Virus record (IMG/VR): IMGVR_UViG_3300042691_006884 | Coordinates: 1 to 32,451 of that record | DNA from: a virus | DNA: 32,451 nt | Direction: 5' to 3' (one strand) | Shown: positions 1 through 7,789 of the stretch, in pieces | How the letters are laid out: every line of letters begins with the position of its first letter | How positions within the stretch are numbered: position 1 is the stretch's first letter | Notes under the pieces: model-generated | The model's input: only the letters and a program-made list of their open reading frames with translations | Database searches by the model: none | Told to the model about the DNA's origin: nothing | Made by a program: the position numbers and the translations under genes

Positions 1-2
1 AG

Positions 3-713
3 CGCCGCCGGTCCTTCCGCGTCAGCGACTTCCAGCAGGCCGTCTCCTCGGTTGGCCCGCAGGACATCGCTCGTGCGGAGATGAAGGCCGTCAAGGAGCT
101 GAAGCGTGACGTCGAGAAGACCCTCCTCGGCACGCAGAATCGCGCTGCCGAGAACGGTGGCGGCGTCGCCTACACGATGCGCGGCTTTGGCAACTGGGTT
201 GATTCGGCTGGTCCGGCGGACGTTCCCGCCGACTACCGCACCCCGGCTGGCTCCATCCACGCCTCGGGCACGTTCAACGAAACGGCGCTGAACAACCTCA
301 TCACCTCCGTCTACCGGCAGAACGGCGCGACCAACAGCCTCACGCTGCTGGCCGACACCGCTCTTCGCCGGGTGGTGACGGACTTCGCCCGCGCCGACAC
401 GACCAGCGGTGCGCTGCGCAACTACAATGCCGACAGCTCCTCGGGCCTTATCAAGCTCGCGGTTGGTCAGTATCAGTCTGACCACGGCATCATCACCATC
501 GTGGATATGAATCCCGATTGCGCTCCTGACACGACCAACAAGGACACCGGCTACCTCATCAACCCCGACTTCTACGCGGTGGGTGAGCTTATCCCGCTCG
601 GTTCGACCCGCCTCCAGAACGGTGGCGGTGGTGAGCGTGGCTACGTGGACTGGACCGGCACCCTCAAGGTGGCGCATCCTGCCGCTCACGGCAAGATCAC
701 CGTCCTCAGCTAA
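3..713 (+). CDS. Major capsid protein, SU10/DUF5309-like (5' partial)
   Basis: The frame is open from base 3, so the gene begins before the window; 236 residues are visible. The internal ATG at 81 is not the start, because the codons before it (RRRSFRVSDFQQ...) continue the same protein. The helix-rich KAVKELKRDVEKTLL segment, followed by glycine-rich and beta-rich sequence, recalls the DUF5309/SU10 major capsid family, an HK97-fold shell protein. This assignment is by remembered sequence pattern. Position fits: it precedes a small structural gene and the tail tubular A-like gene, the usual head-to-tail order. It is separated by 24 bases from the next gene. Family call is fairly sure; the missing N-terminus (including any delta domain) cannot be judged. 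Confidence 0.75.
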   Translation, partial: RRRSFRVSDFQQAVSSVGPQDIARAEMKAVKELKRDVEKTLLGTQNRAAENGGGVAYTMRGFGNWVDSAGPADVPADYRTPAGSIHASGTFNETALNNLITSVYRQNGATNSLTLLADTALRRVVTDFARADTTSGALRNYNADSSSGLIKLAVGQYQSDHGIITIVDMNPDCAPDTTNKDTGYLINPDFYAVGELIPLGSTRLQNGGGGERGYVDWTGTLKVAHPAAHGKITVLS

Positions 714-737
714 ACCCTAACCAAGGAGACCATTACA

Positions 738-1184
738 ATGGCTAAAGTTGCTGTTAACGAACTCGGTGCATTCACCGATGTCATTCGTCTGGATTACAAT
801 GATCTGAAGGCCATCGGCAACGGTGGTACGATGATCCTTGCCCAGATTCCTGCGCACGGTGCGGTTGAGCTGGTTGGCGTCGCCAAGACGGTGGCGGTTG
901 CTGGCACGACCACGCTGGTGCTTGATGTCGGCACGACGATTGCCGATCCCGATGAGTTCATCAACGCGCTCGATGCTGACGCGATGACGACTCCTGTGTT
1001 CAACACGGGTGACCAGTATCAGCTCGGCACCGCGACGACCACCACCGGCCTCAGTCAGGCTGCGAAGGCTGGTGCGGCGGTTCAGGACGTTTACCTGAAG
1101 CTGACCGACTCGGCTATCGCGTCGATCACCGCTGGCGAGTTCGTCATCGGCCTGCGCATCATCGACCTCGCTAAGTTCTCCTAA
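738..1184 (+). CDS. Small structural protein downstream of capsid, unknown
   Basis: A 148-residue protein preceded by a good ribosome binding site (AAGGAG, 9 bases before ATG), which fixes the start. No motif is recognised. The sequence is alternating beta-type (VELVGVAKTVAVAGTTTLVLDVG) with many Thr, Ala and Gly, few charges and no cysteine, as expected for a capsid decoration or minor head protein. It follows the capsid gene directly and is followed by a strong intrinsic terminator, so the two genes probably end a highly transcribed head unit. A head decoration role is inferred only from position and composition. Confidence 0.7.
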   Translation: MAKVAVNELGAFTDVIRLDYNDLKAIGNGGTMILAQIPAHGAVELVGVAKTVAVAGTTTLVLDVGTTIADPDEFINALDADAMTTPVFNTGDQYQLGTATTTTGLSQAAKAGAAVQDVYLKLTDSAIASITAGEFVIGLRIIDLAKFS

Positions 1185-1198
1185 CGAGCCTAGCGGGC

Positions 1199-1207
1199 TG
1201 TTACAAT
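1199..1207 (+). promoter_or_regulatory. Extended -10 promoter (TGTTACAAT)
   Basis: TG-T-TACAAT matches the TGnTAnAAT extended -10. The predicted start is near 1214, inside the 5' arm of the terminator that begins at 1209. Transcripts from here would lack part of that arm and escape termination. No clear -35 is seen. Confidence 0.45.
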
Positions 1208-1208
1208 G

Positions 1209-1238
1209 GGGCTCCTCCACACGGGGGAGCCCTTTTTT
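1209..1238 (+). terminator. Intrinsic terminator abutting the next start codon
   Basis: Arms GGGCTCCTCC (1209-1218) and GGGGGAGCCC (1223-1232) pair over 10 bp with one T-G wobble. The loop is ACAC and six T follow at 1233-1238. The ATG of the next gene begins at 1239. The 3' arm contains GGGGGAG, 9 bases before that ATG, so it could double as a Shine-Dalgarno sequence. Confidence 0.85.
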
Positions 1239-1541
1239 ATGCACATCATCACCAGCTTGCCCGGGGAGGGCGCGGTAAAGGATGCCCTGATCCGAGAGAT
1301 TCGCACCGGCTTTGAGCTGGTGAAGGTGAACCAGAAGAAGGAGGAGATTCTTGCTGCCCACGAGGCTCAGAAGTGGAAGAAGCACAAGACCGTTCCCGGG
1401 CTGGGCAAGGCGGTGGCGTTCTATCCCGCCGACGAGTATTTCCGCCTGATTCGTAAGTTTGGTCGGCAGGAGGTGAACAGCAAGGAGTTCATCCGCTACC
1501 ACCAGAAGAAGTTCCCCCATCTGGCTCCCAATCGCGTCTGA
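1239..1541 (+). CDS. Conserved-looking small phage protein, unknown (100 aa)
   Basis: The start is taken at ATG 1239, because an upstream in-frame ATG at 1206 would translate the terminator hairpin. The product is basic, with many Lys and Arg (KVNQKKEEILAAHEAQKWKK), then an aromatic and charged C-terminal half (AFYPADEYFRLIRKFGRQE). No motif is recognised. It could be DNA-facing or a head-completion protein, but there is no direct evidence. Its TGA overlaps the next ATG (TGATG), which suggests translational coupling to the tail tubular A-like gene. Confidence 0.65.
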   Translation: MHIITSLPGEGAVKDALIREIRTGFELVKVNQKKEEILAAHEAQKWKKHKTVPGLGKAVAFYPADEYFRLIRKFGRQEVNSKEFIRYHQKKFPHLAPNRV

Positions 1542-2164
1542 TGCAAACCGACACCTTCAGCAATCTCCTGACGCTCACCAAGGGGCTCACCGGAAACACC
1601 GCCTTTACGACGGAGGAGACGGCGCTGGTGTCGTCGTTCATCAACCGGAGACTCTACAACGCTTATCGGCGCAACCAGCACTGGCCCCGCTACTTGGTCA
1701 CGGGTGAAGCTCGTGCCGTCTCGGGCGGGCTGGTGCCGTTTACGCAGGCCACCTTGGAGCCCATAGATACGTTCCTGCGCATCTATCGGGAATCGCCCTA
1801 CGGCACCTACTCTGTGCCTGAGTATTCGTTCTACGTCACCAATGGCGGGGCCACCATTCTGTCCAAGCCAGACGACGTAACGACGGTGTACGTGGACTAC
1901 AAGAAGCGCTGGGACGGGGACTACAACACCACGACCAACACGCAGGTGCCGCAGGAGTTCTTCCAGTATGCTGCGCACGGGGCCTTTGCCGACTTCCTCC
2001 GGTATGATGGCCAGAACGAGAAGGCTGCGGCTGAGGATGGCTATGCCGAGTCGCTGTTGGCGTTGGAGCTGGAGAACGTGATGAACCAACGCAACTTCAA
2101 CACCATTGGGAAGCGCATCCGGTCGCACAGCTCCACGCAGTCGCGTCACTCTACCATCCGGTAG
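1541..2164 (+). CDS. Tail tubular protein A-like head-tail adaptor
   Basis: A 207-residue protein resembling T7 gp11-like adaptors in length, position and pattern. An N-terminal helical part (ETALVSSFINRRLYNAYRRNQHWPRY) is followed by a beta-rich middle (PEYSFYVTNGGATILSKPDDVTTVYVDYKKRWDG) and a helical C-terminus (QEFFQYAAHGAFADFLRYDGQNEKAAAEDGYA). In the family this protein forms the ring between portal and tail nozzle. The call rests on remembered pattern and synteny with the nozzle protein at 13762. The start overlaps the previous stop by one base. A terminator follows at 2189. Confidence 0.65.
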   Translation: MQTDTFSNLLTLTKGLTGNTAFTTEETALVSSFINRRLYNAYRRNQHWPRYLVTGEARAVSGGLVPFTQATLEPIDTFLRIYRESPYGTYSVPEYSFYVTNGGATILSKPDDVTTVYVDYKKRWDGDYNTTTNTQVPQEFFQYAAHGAFADFLRYDGQNEKAAAEDGYAESLLALELENVMNQRNFNTIGKRIRSHSSTQSRHSTIR

Positions 2165-2188
2165 TATTCGATTGACCCGAAGCTCAAC

Positions 2189-2216
2189 GGCGCATCCTTA
2201 TGGGTGCGCCTTTTTT
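2189..2216 (+). terminator. Intrinsic terminator abutting the glycosyltransferase start
   Basis: Arms GGCGCATCC (2189-2197) and GGGTGCGCC (2202-2210) pair over 9 bp with one wobble. The loop is TTAT and six T follow at 2211-2216. The next ATG is at 2217, the same TTTTTTATGC junction as at 1233-1242. Confidence 0.85.
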
Positions 2217-3251
2217 ATGCGATTCCACGTTGTAGCGATGCCGCAGAGTTTCACCACCCGCGCCTACTCTGCCTGCGGGTTTAGCCAGAAGACCATCAGG
2301 TTCTGTTGGATGATGAAGACCTTGGGCCACACGGTGTTCCTCTACAGCGGGCCTGAGAATCAGGCAATCTGTGATGAGCACGTTGTGATTAGCACCGAGG
2401 AGGACCAGAAGCTCATCACTGGCGGAAGCCACTACATCTACCCGTCTTGGCAGACCGGCCATCCGATTTGGGTGAAGACCAACCAAACGGCTGTGGACGA
2501 GATAAACAAGCGGAAGCAGCCCGGGGATTTCGTATGCGTGCTGGGAGGCAACTGCCAGAAGCAGATTGCCGACTCTTTGCCAGACCTGAAGGTGGTGGAG
2601 TATGGGATTGGCTACGAGGGCTTCTTCTCCAAGTGGAAGGTGTGGGAGAGTCACGTTTGGCGCTCCTACTGCATTGGTCGATGGGCCAACAGTCGTCCTA
2701 TTGACCAGCACGACACCGTGATTAACGCCTTTTACGACGATATGGAGTATGTCCGTAACGTACCCAAGAAGCCGTATGCGTTGTTCTTGGGACGAGTGAC
2801 GCCAGCCAAGGGAATCGAAGAGGCCTGTGAGGCCGCTCAAAAGGCGGGTATGCCCCTCAAGGTGGCTGGTTTTGGCAACCCCAAGCTCGTAACGCGAAAT
2901 GCCGAATACTTGGGCGTGGTTGATTTGGATCAGAAGCTGGCGCTCCTTGGCGAGGCTAGTGTGCTCATCTGCCCCACGCGCACCTTTGAGCCATTTGGCA
3001 ACGTGGCCTGCGAGGCCCAGCTTTCTGGAACTCCAGTGGTATCAACAAATTATGGAGGTTTTGTTGAGTCCGTCGAGGATGGCGTCACCGGCTTCCGGTG
3101 CAACACGGTGGATGAGATGGCCTCGGCCCTGCATCACGCCCAGTCGCTCAGTCGAATTACTATCATAAATCGTGCCATCAAGATGTTCTCGATGCGATCC
3201 AAGATGTTCGACTACAATCGCTATTTCAACGCGCTGTCCGCTGTGCAGTAG
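2217..3251 (+). CDS. Glycosyltransferase, GT4-like (GT-B fold)
   Basis: A 344-residue enzyme. The start at 2217 gives the family-typical beginning MRFHVVAMPQSFTT; an in-frame start further upstream would read through the terminator. The C-terminal half shows GRVTPAKGIEEA and then EPFGNVACE, an EX7E motif with E258 and E266, followed by GTPVVSTNYGG, as in retaining GT-B transferases that use nucleotide-sugars. Possible targets are phage proteins, phage DNA or host surface glycans; the sequence does not decide. It lies between structural genes, with a terminator before it and a fresh -10 after it, like a moron. Codon use is not obviously different from its neighbours. Confidence 0.85.
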   Translation: MRFHVVAMPQSFTTRAYSACGFSQKTIRFCWMMKTLGHTVFLYSGPENQAICDEHVVISTEEDQKLITGGSHYIYPSWQTGHPIWVKTNQTAVDEINKRKQPGDFVCVLGGNCQKQIADSLPDLKVVEYGIGYEGFFSKWKVWESHVWRSYCIGRWANSRPIDQHDTVINAFYDDMEYVRNVPKKPYALFLGRVTPAKGIEEACEAAQKAGMPLKVAGFGNPKLVTRNAEYLGVVDLDQKLALLGEASVLICPTRTFEPFGNVACEAQLSGTPVVSTNYGGFVESVEDGVTGFRCNTVDEMASALHHAQSLSRITIINRAIKMFSMRSKMFDYNRYFNALSAVQ

Positions 3252-3258
3252 CAGCCTG

Positions 3259-3273
3259 TGCTAGAATTGGCCT
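3259..3273 (+). promoter_or_regulatory. Leaderless extended -10 promoter (TGCTAGAAT)
   Basis: TG-C-TAGAAT ends at 3267, six bases before the ATG at 3274. A start 7 bases past the -10 would put the first mRNA base on the A of ATG. There is no Shine-Dalgarno. Confidence 0.6.
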
Positions 3274-3594
3274 ATGTCCAACGCCCGCATCGTCAACACC
3301 CCGTCTCAGGCCATTCCGCAGAACAATACGCTGCACGCTCAGAACTCGATTACGACGGCTGAGAACGTCATCGACTTCACGTTGTCTGCGGACACCAGCC
3401 ACGTTCTGGTGCAGTTTAACGGCGCTGACGCCCGGGTGACGTTCGACGGCACCAATCCCACCTCGACCAAGGGCTTCCTCTACAAGGACGGTGCCAGTGC
3501 GTATTGGACCCGACAGCTCGCCATTGCGGCCAAGGGCGTTCAAACCGGCGCCACTGCCGTGGTGGCTGAAATCCAACAGCTCAACTACCTATGA
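3274..3594 (+). CDS. Small virion-type protein, unknown (106 aa)
   Basis: No named domain is recognised. The sequence is beta-rich and includes VLVQFNGADARVTFDGTNPT, a pattern I associate with small phage structural or decoration proteins (polar, Gly/Thr-rich, few Lys). It is the first gene after the glycosyltransferase and has its own putative leaderless promoter, suggesting high separate expression. Its stop overlaps the next start (ATGA). A capsid or tail decoration role is inferred, not shown. Confidence 0.7.
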   Translation: MSNARIVNTPSQAIPQNNTLHAQNSITTAENVIDFTLSADTSHVLVQFNGADARVTFDGTNPTSTKGFLYKDGASAYWTRQLAIAAKGVQTGATAVVAEIQQLNYL

Positions 3595-3704
3595 CCGTGT
3601 TTGAAACCGCTATTCTCCCCAAGGTTAGTGGCCTCTACCGTGGGTTTACCCCCGTGGTGGCTGATCGTGTGTTCTGGTCTGCAATCCTAATTAGTCCGCT
3701 CTAA
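3591..3704 (+). CDS. Small hypothetical protein (37 aa)
   Basis: It begins with an ATGA overlap on the previous stop and ends one base before the next ATG, so it fits tightly in the gene chain. The product (MTVFETAILPKVSGLYRGFT...) is hydrophobic, with an apolar C-terminal end (VFWSAILISPL), and may be membrane- or virion-associated. No family is recognised. The coding call rests mainly on the spacing. Confidence 0.45.
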   Translation: MTVFETAILPKVSGLYRGFTPVVADRVFWSAILISPL

Positions 3705-3705
3705 G

Positions 3706-3885
3706 ATGCCCCAGAAGTCTACGGTGAACAGCGCCGGGGTGTATACCCGCCCGGGCCTGCGTAAGAACATCTATCGCCGTATTCTTGCTGGTTCCAAGGG
3801 TGGCAGGTCGGGTCAATGGAGCGCCCGCAAGGCGCAGTTCCTCGCTCGGGAATACAAGGACGCTGGCGGGGGATACAAGTCTTGA
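3706..3885 (+). CDS. DUF5872-like small basic protein, N-terminal-half type (59 aa)
   Basis: The sequence runs MPQKSTVNSAGVYTRPGLRK, then AGSKGGRSGQWSARKAQFLA and a KDAGGGYKS end. The KGG...GQWSARKAQxLAxxY...GGGY pattern recurs in small phage proteins and, as I recall it, in the first half of DUF5872 proteins. Function is unknown; it is strongly basic and could bind nucleic acid or pack in the virion. Its TGA overlaps a TTG start for the next gene (TTGA), whose product resembles the second half of the same family. Confidence 0.7.
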   Translation: MPQKSTVNSAGVYTRPGLRKNIYRRILAGSKGGRSGQWSARKAQFLAREYKDAGGGYKS

Positions 3886-4115
3886 AGCCTCAGCAGCGTT
3901 CTTTGGTGGACTGGACGCGCCAGAAGTGGCGCACGTACAGCGGAAAGCCCTCCCTTAAGACAGGGGAGCGTTATCTGCCCGAGAAGGCTTGGGCGTACCT
4001 CAGTCCCTCAGAGCGTTCGGCCACGAATGCCGCCAAGCGTAAGGCGATGCGGTCGGGGAAGCAGTTCTCCAAGCAGCCTGCTAGGGTGGCGGCTAAGACC
4101 CGAGCTTATCGTTAG
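3882..4115 (+). CDS. DUF5872-like small basic protein, C-terminal-half type (77 aa, TTG start)
   Basis: The first in-frame ATG (3816) lies deep inside the previous gene, so I place the start at TTG 3882, giving MKPQQRSLVDWTRQKWRTYS. The segments KWRTYSGKPS, TGERYLP.KAW, LSPSERSATNAAKRKAMRSG and KQFSKQPARVAAKTRAYR match a recurring pattern (GERYLPxKA...KxGKQFxKQPxxxAxKTxxYR) of small basic phage and giant-virus proteins. Very rich in Lys and Arg; function unknown. It is coupled to the previous gene by TTGA. Confidence 0.7.
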   Translation: MKPQQRSLVDWTRQKWRTYSGKPSLKTGERYLPEKAWAYLSPSERSATNAAKRKAMRSGKQFSKQPARVAAKTRAYR

Positions 4116-4255
4116 GATTGACTTCTGGCGGCTAGGGTTTAGCCCTCATTTATGATCGTCTAAAGGCAATTAACCACGATTAGGTATCATTTATGGACGC
4201 CAAACAAGCAGGTTATTGAGGTGTTAGAATTGAAGGTCGAAACACCCATCAAAAA
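4116..4255 (+). promoter_or_regulatory. 140-base intergenic region with two -10-like sites
   Basis: It holds TATCAT (4185-4190) and an extended -10 TGTTAGAAT (4222-4230). The second would start transcription near 4236-4237, leaving a ~20-base leader before the holin-like ATG at 4256. A weak inverted repeat GGCTA/TAGCC lies near 4131-4145. No gene longer than about 10 codons is seen. Confidence 0.4.
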
Positions 4256-4435
4256 ATGAACTCTTCTGTCCTCTCTTCCGTTGTTCGTCACGCCTTGGGC
4301 ATCGCTTCCGGCTGGCTCCTTGCCAAGGGCATTGAGCTGGATGCCGGGACCATTGAGATCATTGCCGGGGCATTGGGAAGTCTCGGGGCCGTCGGCTGGT
4401 CTCTCTGGTCGAAGCGTGCTGCCAAAGTGGCTTAA
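4256..4435 (+). CDS. Holin-like small membrane protein (59 aa)
   Basis: The sequence has a hydrophobic stretch HALGIASGWLLAKGI (about 12-26), a short polar turn, and a second apolar stretch IEIIAGALGSLGAVGWSLW (about 33-51), ending in a basic tail SKRAAKVA. This layout (SVVRxxLxxxxGxLxxKG...IxGAxxxxxxxxWSxxxK) is that of small phage holins of the Pam3-gp28 type. Holins form inner-membrane lesions that time lysis. The start is preceded by an A-rich leader without a clear Shine-Dalgarno. A second holin-like gene is at 12385; which one triggers lysis cannot be told. Confidence 0.6.
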   Translation: MNSSVLSSVVRHALGIASGWLLAKGIELDAGTIEIIAGALGSLGAVGWSLWSKRAAKVA

Positions 4436-4467
4436 ATCCAAAGGAAATGCCGTTTACGGGCATAGGG

Positions 4468-4480
4468 TAGAATAGCCCCT
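4468..4480 (+). promoter_or_regulatory. Leaderless -10 promoter (TAGAAT)
   Basis: TAGAAT (4468-4473) is followed by AGCCCCT and the ATG at 4481, a 7-base gap. There is no TG extension and no Shine-Dalgarno. The CCCCTATG junction closely resembles the one at 19214-19223. Confidence 0.55.
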
Positions 4481-4771
4481 ATGCCCTCCATCACTAAGGA
4501 TACGTTAGTCAAGAACCTGCGAGGAGAGTGGTCCCTTGAGGACTTGGGCAGAGGGGCTGGATGGAAGCCCATTCCGCCATACAGGCGGGACACCCAGCAC
4601 GTTCTGGGGCAGGACGGAAGGTGGCGTGCTGGCGGAACCCTCTCTGGAGCTTGGGATTTCTCGGAGGGGTCCAGCAGTGGGATATTGTCTCTTTTTGACC
4701 TAGATGAGGGAGTAAGCACCACCACCTACTCCGCATCTACGGTAGACTTGGAAAACGGAACATCTGAATGA
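4481..4771 (+). CDS. Hypothetical protein before the collagen-like fibre (96 aa)
   Basis: No known family is recognised. The N-terminal half is basic and Trp/Gly-rich ([20 protein letters not shown]); the C-terminal half is acidic and Ser/Thr-rich. Its stop overlaps the fibre gene start (ATGA), so the two are probably translated together, and its putative leaderless promoter would also drive the fibre. It could be a fibre attachment or assembly factor, but this is guilt by position only. Confidence 0.6.
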   Translation: MPSITKDTLVKNLRGEWSLEDLGRGAGWKPIPPYRRDTQHVLGQDGRWRAGGTLSGAWDFSEGSSSGILSLFDLDEGVSTTTYSASTVDLENGTSE

Positions 4772-7700
4772 GCACGCCTGCCATCCTTCGCCATCGTCGC
4801 GACACCGCCGCCAACTGGACCAGCAACAATCCAGTGCTGGAGGCGGGGCAGCTCGGCTACGAAACCGACACCCTCAAGTTTAAGCTAGGCAACGGGACTA
4901 CGGCTTGGACCGGCCTGTCCTATGCGTCAGGTGGCAGCGGGCCAACGGGTCCTACTGGTCCCACGGGTGCGGGTGGTGCGTTGTCCTACTACGGGTCGTT
5001 CTACGACTCTAACGACCAGACGTTGACCAGTGTCACTGGCGCTCAGGCTATCACCATTGGCTCCACCTTTGAGTCGAGCGGGGTGAGCCTTCAAAGCGGT
5101 TCTCAGGTGAAGTTCACCTATGCAGGGACGTATTCCATCACGTTTTCTGTTCAGCTTAGCAATCAGAACGTCGCAATCCAGACTGCTAGGCTTTGGCTCA
5201 GAAAGAACGGCACCGACCTTGCAGACAGCAATAGCGTAGTTGACGTTCCCGGCACTCACGGCGGCGTTGATGGGCACAACCTAGCCACGGTTAATTACGT
5301 CGCTACGTTTGCGGCTAACGACTACATTCAGGTTTATTGGAGTGCGACCAGCACCGACTTGTCCGTTGAGCAGCTTCCGTCTGCCACCGGCCCTGTTCGC
5401 CCTGCCACTCCGTCAATCATTCTTACGGCCTACCAGCTCACCTATCAGGGTGTCACTGGTCCCACTGGACCGACTGGTGCTGCTGGAGCCACCGGAGCAA
5501 TTGGCCCCACCGGACCAACGGGCGCCACTGGCGCAGCAGGCCCGACTGGTCCAACTGGTGCTATGGGCACTACGGGTCCCACGGGCCCCACTGGTGCAAC
5601 TGGTGCAGCCGGTGTCACTGGCCCCACGGGCCCAACAGGTCCTGCTGGCGCCACTGGTGCTGCCGGTCCTACGGGAGCTACGGGCATCACTGGTCCCACG
5701 GGTCCCACTGGTCCGCAGGGTGCTCAAGGCGTCACCGGCCCTACTGGTGCTGCGGGTGCCGCCGGTGTTACTGGTCCCACTGGGCCCACTGGTCCCACGG
5801 GGGCTAGTGTCACGGGTCCAGCGGGCCCAACTGGACCGACTGGTGCTGCTGGCGCTACGGGCCCCACGGGGCCTGCCGGTGCCACTGGAGCTGCTGGTCC
5901 TACGGGTCCCACTGGCCCTCAAGGCATTCAGGGCGTAACTGGACCAACTGGACCTGCGGGCGCCACCGGCACCACTGGCCCCACGGGTCCTACGGGTGCG
6001 GCTGGTGCCACTGGCGTCACCGGCCCCACGGGGCCTGCTGGCGCCAACGGCGTTACTGGCCCTACCGGTCCCACTGGGCCTCAGGGCATTCAGGGCGTTA
6101 CTGGTCCCACTGGTCCTACGGGTCCAACGGGTGCTAGCATCACTGGTCCCACAGGTCCTACAGGCCCTACCGGCCCAACGGGCCCTGTAGTTGGCGTCAC
6201 GGGTCCCACGGGTCCCACCGGCCCTACTGGTCCCACCGGCCCTACGGGAGCGAGCGGCAGCGGTCTTGTTGATGGCGACAAGGGCGACATCACGGTAAGC
6301 GGCACCGGAGCCACTTGGACCATCGACAATGACGCAGTGACGTATGCCAAGATGCAGAACGTCTCTGCGGCATCAAGACTGCTCGGGCGGGGCTCTGCAT
6401 CTGGTTCTGGAGACGTAGAGGAAATTGCTCTGGGCACCGGACTGTCTATGTCCGGCACCACCCTGAATGTTTCAGGGGCCGTTGGACCCACCGGACCCAC
6501 TGGTCCTACTGGTGCTACGGGTGCCGCTGGACCTACCGGACCCACTGGTCCGGCAGGAGCCACGGGCGTCACCGGTCCAACTGGACCCACGGGGGCGCAG
6601 GGTATTCAAGGCGTTACCGGCCCCACGGGTCCTGCGGGCGCTCAGGGCGTTACGGGTCCGACTGGCCCCGCAGGCGCTACGGGCGTCACCGGCCCGACTG
6701 GCCCTGCTGGCGCTCAAGGTGTCACGGGTCCCACGGGTCCTGCTGGAGCCGCTGGCGTTACTGGTCCTACTGGACCTGCTGGAGCCACGGGTGTCACTGG
6801 TCCTACAGGCCCTGCGGGAGCTACGGGCGTAACGGGGCCAACCGGCCCCGCTGGTGCTACGGGTGCTGCTGGCCCCACTGGTCCCACGGGTCCTGCGGGG
6901 GCTACTGGCGTCACTGGACCTACTGGACCCACTGGTCCCGCAGGAGCCACGGGTAGTGCTGGTCCCACCGGACCTACTGGCCCCCAAGGCATTCAAGGCG
7001 TTACAGGACCCACTGGTCCTACCGGCGCTCAAGGCATTCAGGGCGTCACCGGGCCTACTGGCCCCGCTGGTGCTACCGGTGGCACTGGCCCAACCGGACC
7101 CACGGGTCCCACTGGAGCCAGTGTCACCGGACCTACAGGTCCCACGGGCCCCACGGGTCCTACGGGTCCTGCTGGCAGTGGCTCTTCCGGTTGGGCAACG
7201 AAGACCTCAGCATACACGGCTGTCGCTAGTGATCGGCTTTTGGCCGACACTTCTGGTGGTGCGTTCACGATTACACTTCCGGCCACGCCCTCTGCTGGCA
7301 ACTACATAGAGATTAACGACCCAAAGAAGACTTGGGCCACCAACAATCTCACGGTTGCTCGAAACGGTTCAAACATCGACAGCCTTGCAGAAGACCTAGT
7401 CTGCAACATCTCGGCTGCTATTGGCCTGACGTACATCAACTCCACCATTGGGTGGGAGGTTGATTTCATCAACGAGGTTGGCGGTGTTCAGAAAATTAAC
7501 CAGAACATCCAGACCAGCAGCTACACCCTAGTTGCATCCGACCTAGGAAAGCACATCTACACCAGTGCAGGGGTTACGGTGCCACAAAGCGTGTTCAATG
7601 CCGGAGATGTGGTTTCAATCGTGAATAGCAGTGCGTCAACGATCACCATCACTCAAGGCACTGGTGTTACGATGTACCTGTCTGGAGTCGGTAGTACGGG

Positions 7701-7788
7701 CAATCGCACGCTAGCCCTTCGCGGGGCGGCTACGCTGCTCTGTGTTGCCACCAACACGTTCGTGATTATGGGTGCTGGCCTAGGCTAA
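4768..7788 (+). CDS. Collagen-like tail fibre with C1q/TNF-like domain
   Basis: A 1006-residue fibre. Residues 1-57 resemble the Mtd/tail-fibre N-terminal module ([15 protein letters not shown], then [18 protein letters not shown]). After a short GPTGPTG block, about 70-224 is a beta-rich C1q/TNF-like jelly-roll candidate ([19 protein letters not shown]). Gly-X-Y collagen repeats, mostly GPT, GPA and GAT, run about 226-493 and again about 572-800. They are split by a fibre-type linker ([34 protein letters not shown]). Residues about 801-1006 form a beta-rich head, probably the distal receptor-binding part. The collagen should form a trimeric stalk. It heads a run of adhesin genes. Confidence 0.85.
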   Translation: MSTPAILRHRRDTAANWTSNNPVLEAGQLGYETDTLKFKLGNGTTAWTGLSYASGGSGPTGPTGPTGAGGALSYYGSFYDSNDQTLTSVTGAQAITIGSTFESSGVSLQSGSQVKFTYAGTYSITFSVQLSNQNVAIQTARLWLRKNGTDLADSNSVVDVPGTHGGVDGHNLATVNYVATFAANDYIQVYWSATSTDLSVEQLPSATGPVRPATPSIILTAYQLTYQGVTGPTGPTGAAGATGAIGPTGPTGATGAAGPTGPTGAMGTTGPTGPTGATGAAGVTGPTGPTGPAGATGAAGPTGATGITGPTGPTGPQGAQGVTGPTGAAGAAGVTGPTGPTGPTGASVTGPAGPTGPTGAAGATGPTGPAGATGAAGPTGPTGPQGIQGVTGPTGPAGATGTTGPTGPTGAAGATGVTGPTGPAGANGVTGPTGPTGPQGIQGVTGPTGPTGPTGASITGPTGPTGPTGPTGPVVGVTGPTGPTGPTGPTGPTGASGSGLVDGDKGDITVSGTGATWTIDNDAVTYAKMQNVSAASRLLGRGSASGSGDVEEIALGTGLSMSGTTLNVSGAVGPTGPTGPTGATGAAGPTGPTGPAGATGVTGPTGPTGAQGIQGVTGPTGPAGAQGVTGPTGPAGATGVTGPTGPAGAQGVTGPTGPAGAAGVTGPTGPAGATGVTGPTGPAGATGVTGPTGPAGATGAAGPTGPTGPAGATGVTGPTGPTGPAGATGSAGPTGPTGPQGIQGVTGPTGPTGAQGIQGVTGPTGPAGATGGTGPTGPTGPTGASVTGPTGPTGPTGPTGPAGSGSSGWATKTSAYTAVASDRLLADTSGGAFTITLPATPSAGNYIEINDPKKTWATNNLTVARNGSNIDSLAEDLVCNISAAIGLTYINSTIGWEVDFINEVGGVQKINQNIQTSSYTLVASDLGKHIYTSAGVTVPQSVFNAGDVVSIVNSSASTITITQGTGVTMYLSGVGSTGNRTLALRGAATLLCVATNTFVIMGAGLG

Positions 7789-7789
7789 T

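Noticed and set aside
731-738. TTACAAT just before ATG 738 as another promoter
   Set aside because: It overlaps the start codon itself, so initiation would fall inside the gene; the AAGGAG ribosome site explains the start.
1206-1238. Upstream in-frame ATG at 1206 as the start of the 100-residue gene
   Set aside because: It would translate the whole terminator hairpin and has no ribosome site.
717-1520. 267-residue - strand ORF across two + strand genes
   Set aside because: It runs antisense to well-supported + strand genes, one with a clear ribosome site, and has no recognisable motif or spacing logic.
5449-7165. CRISPR-like repeat array
   Set aside because: The repetition is the Gly-X-Y coding pattern with variable synonymous codons, not identical repeats with unique spacers.
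5413-7301. Many ORFs in other frames and on the - strand through the collagen-like gene
   Set aside because: They are low-complexity shadows of the GPT/GPA repeats (for example Pro/Val-rich or Ser/Thr/Arg-rich products) with no start signals.
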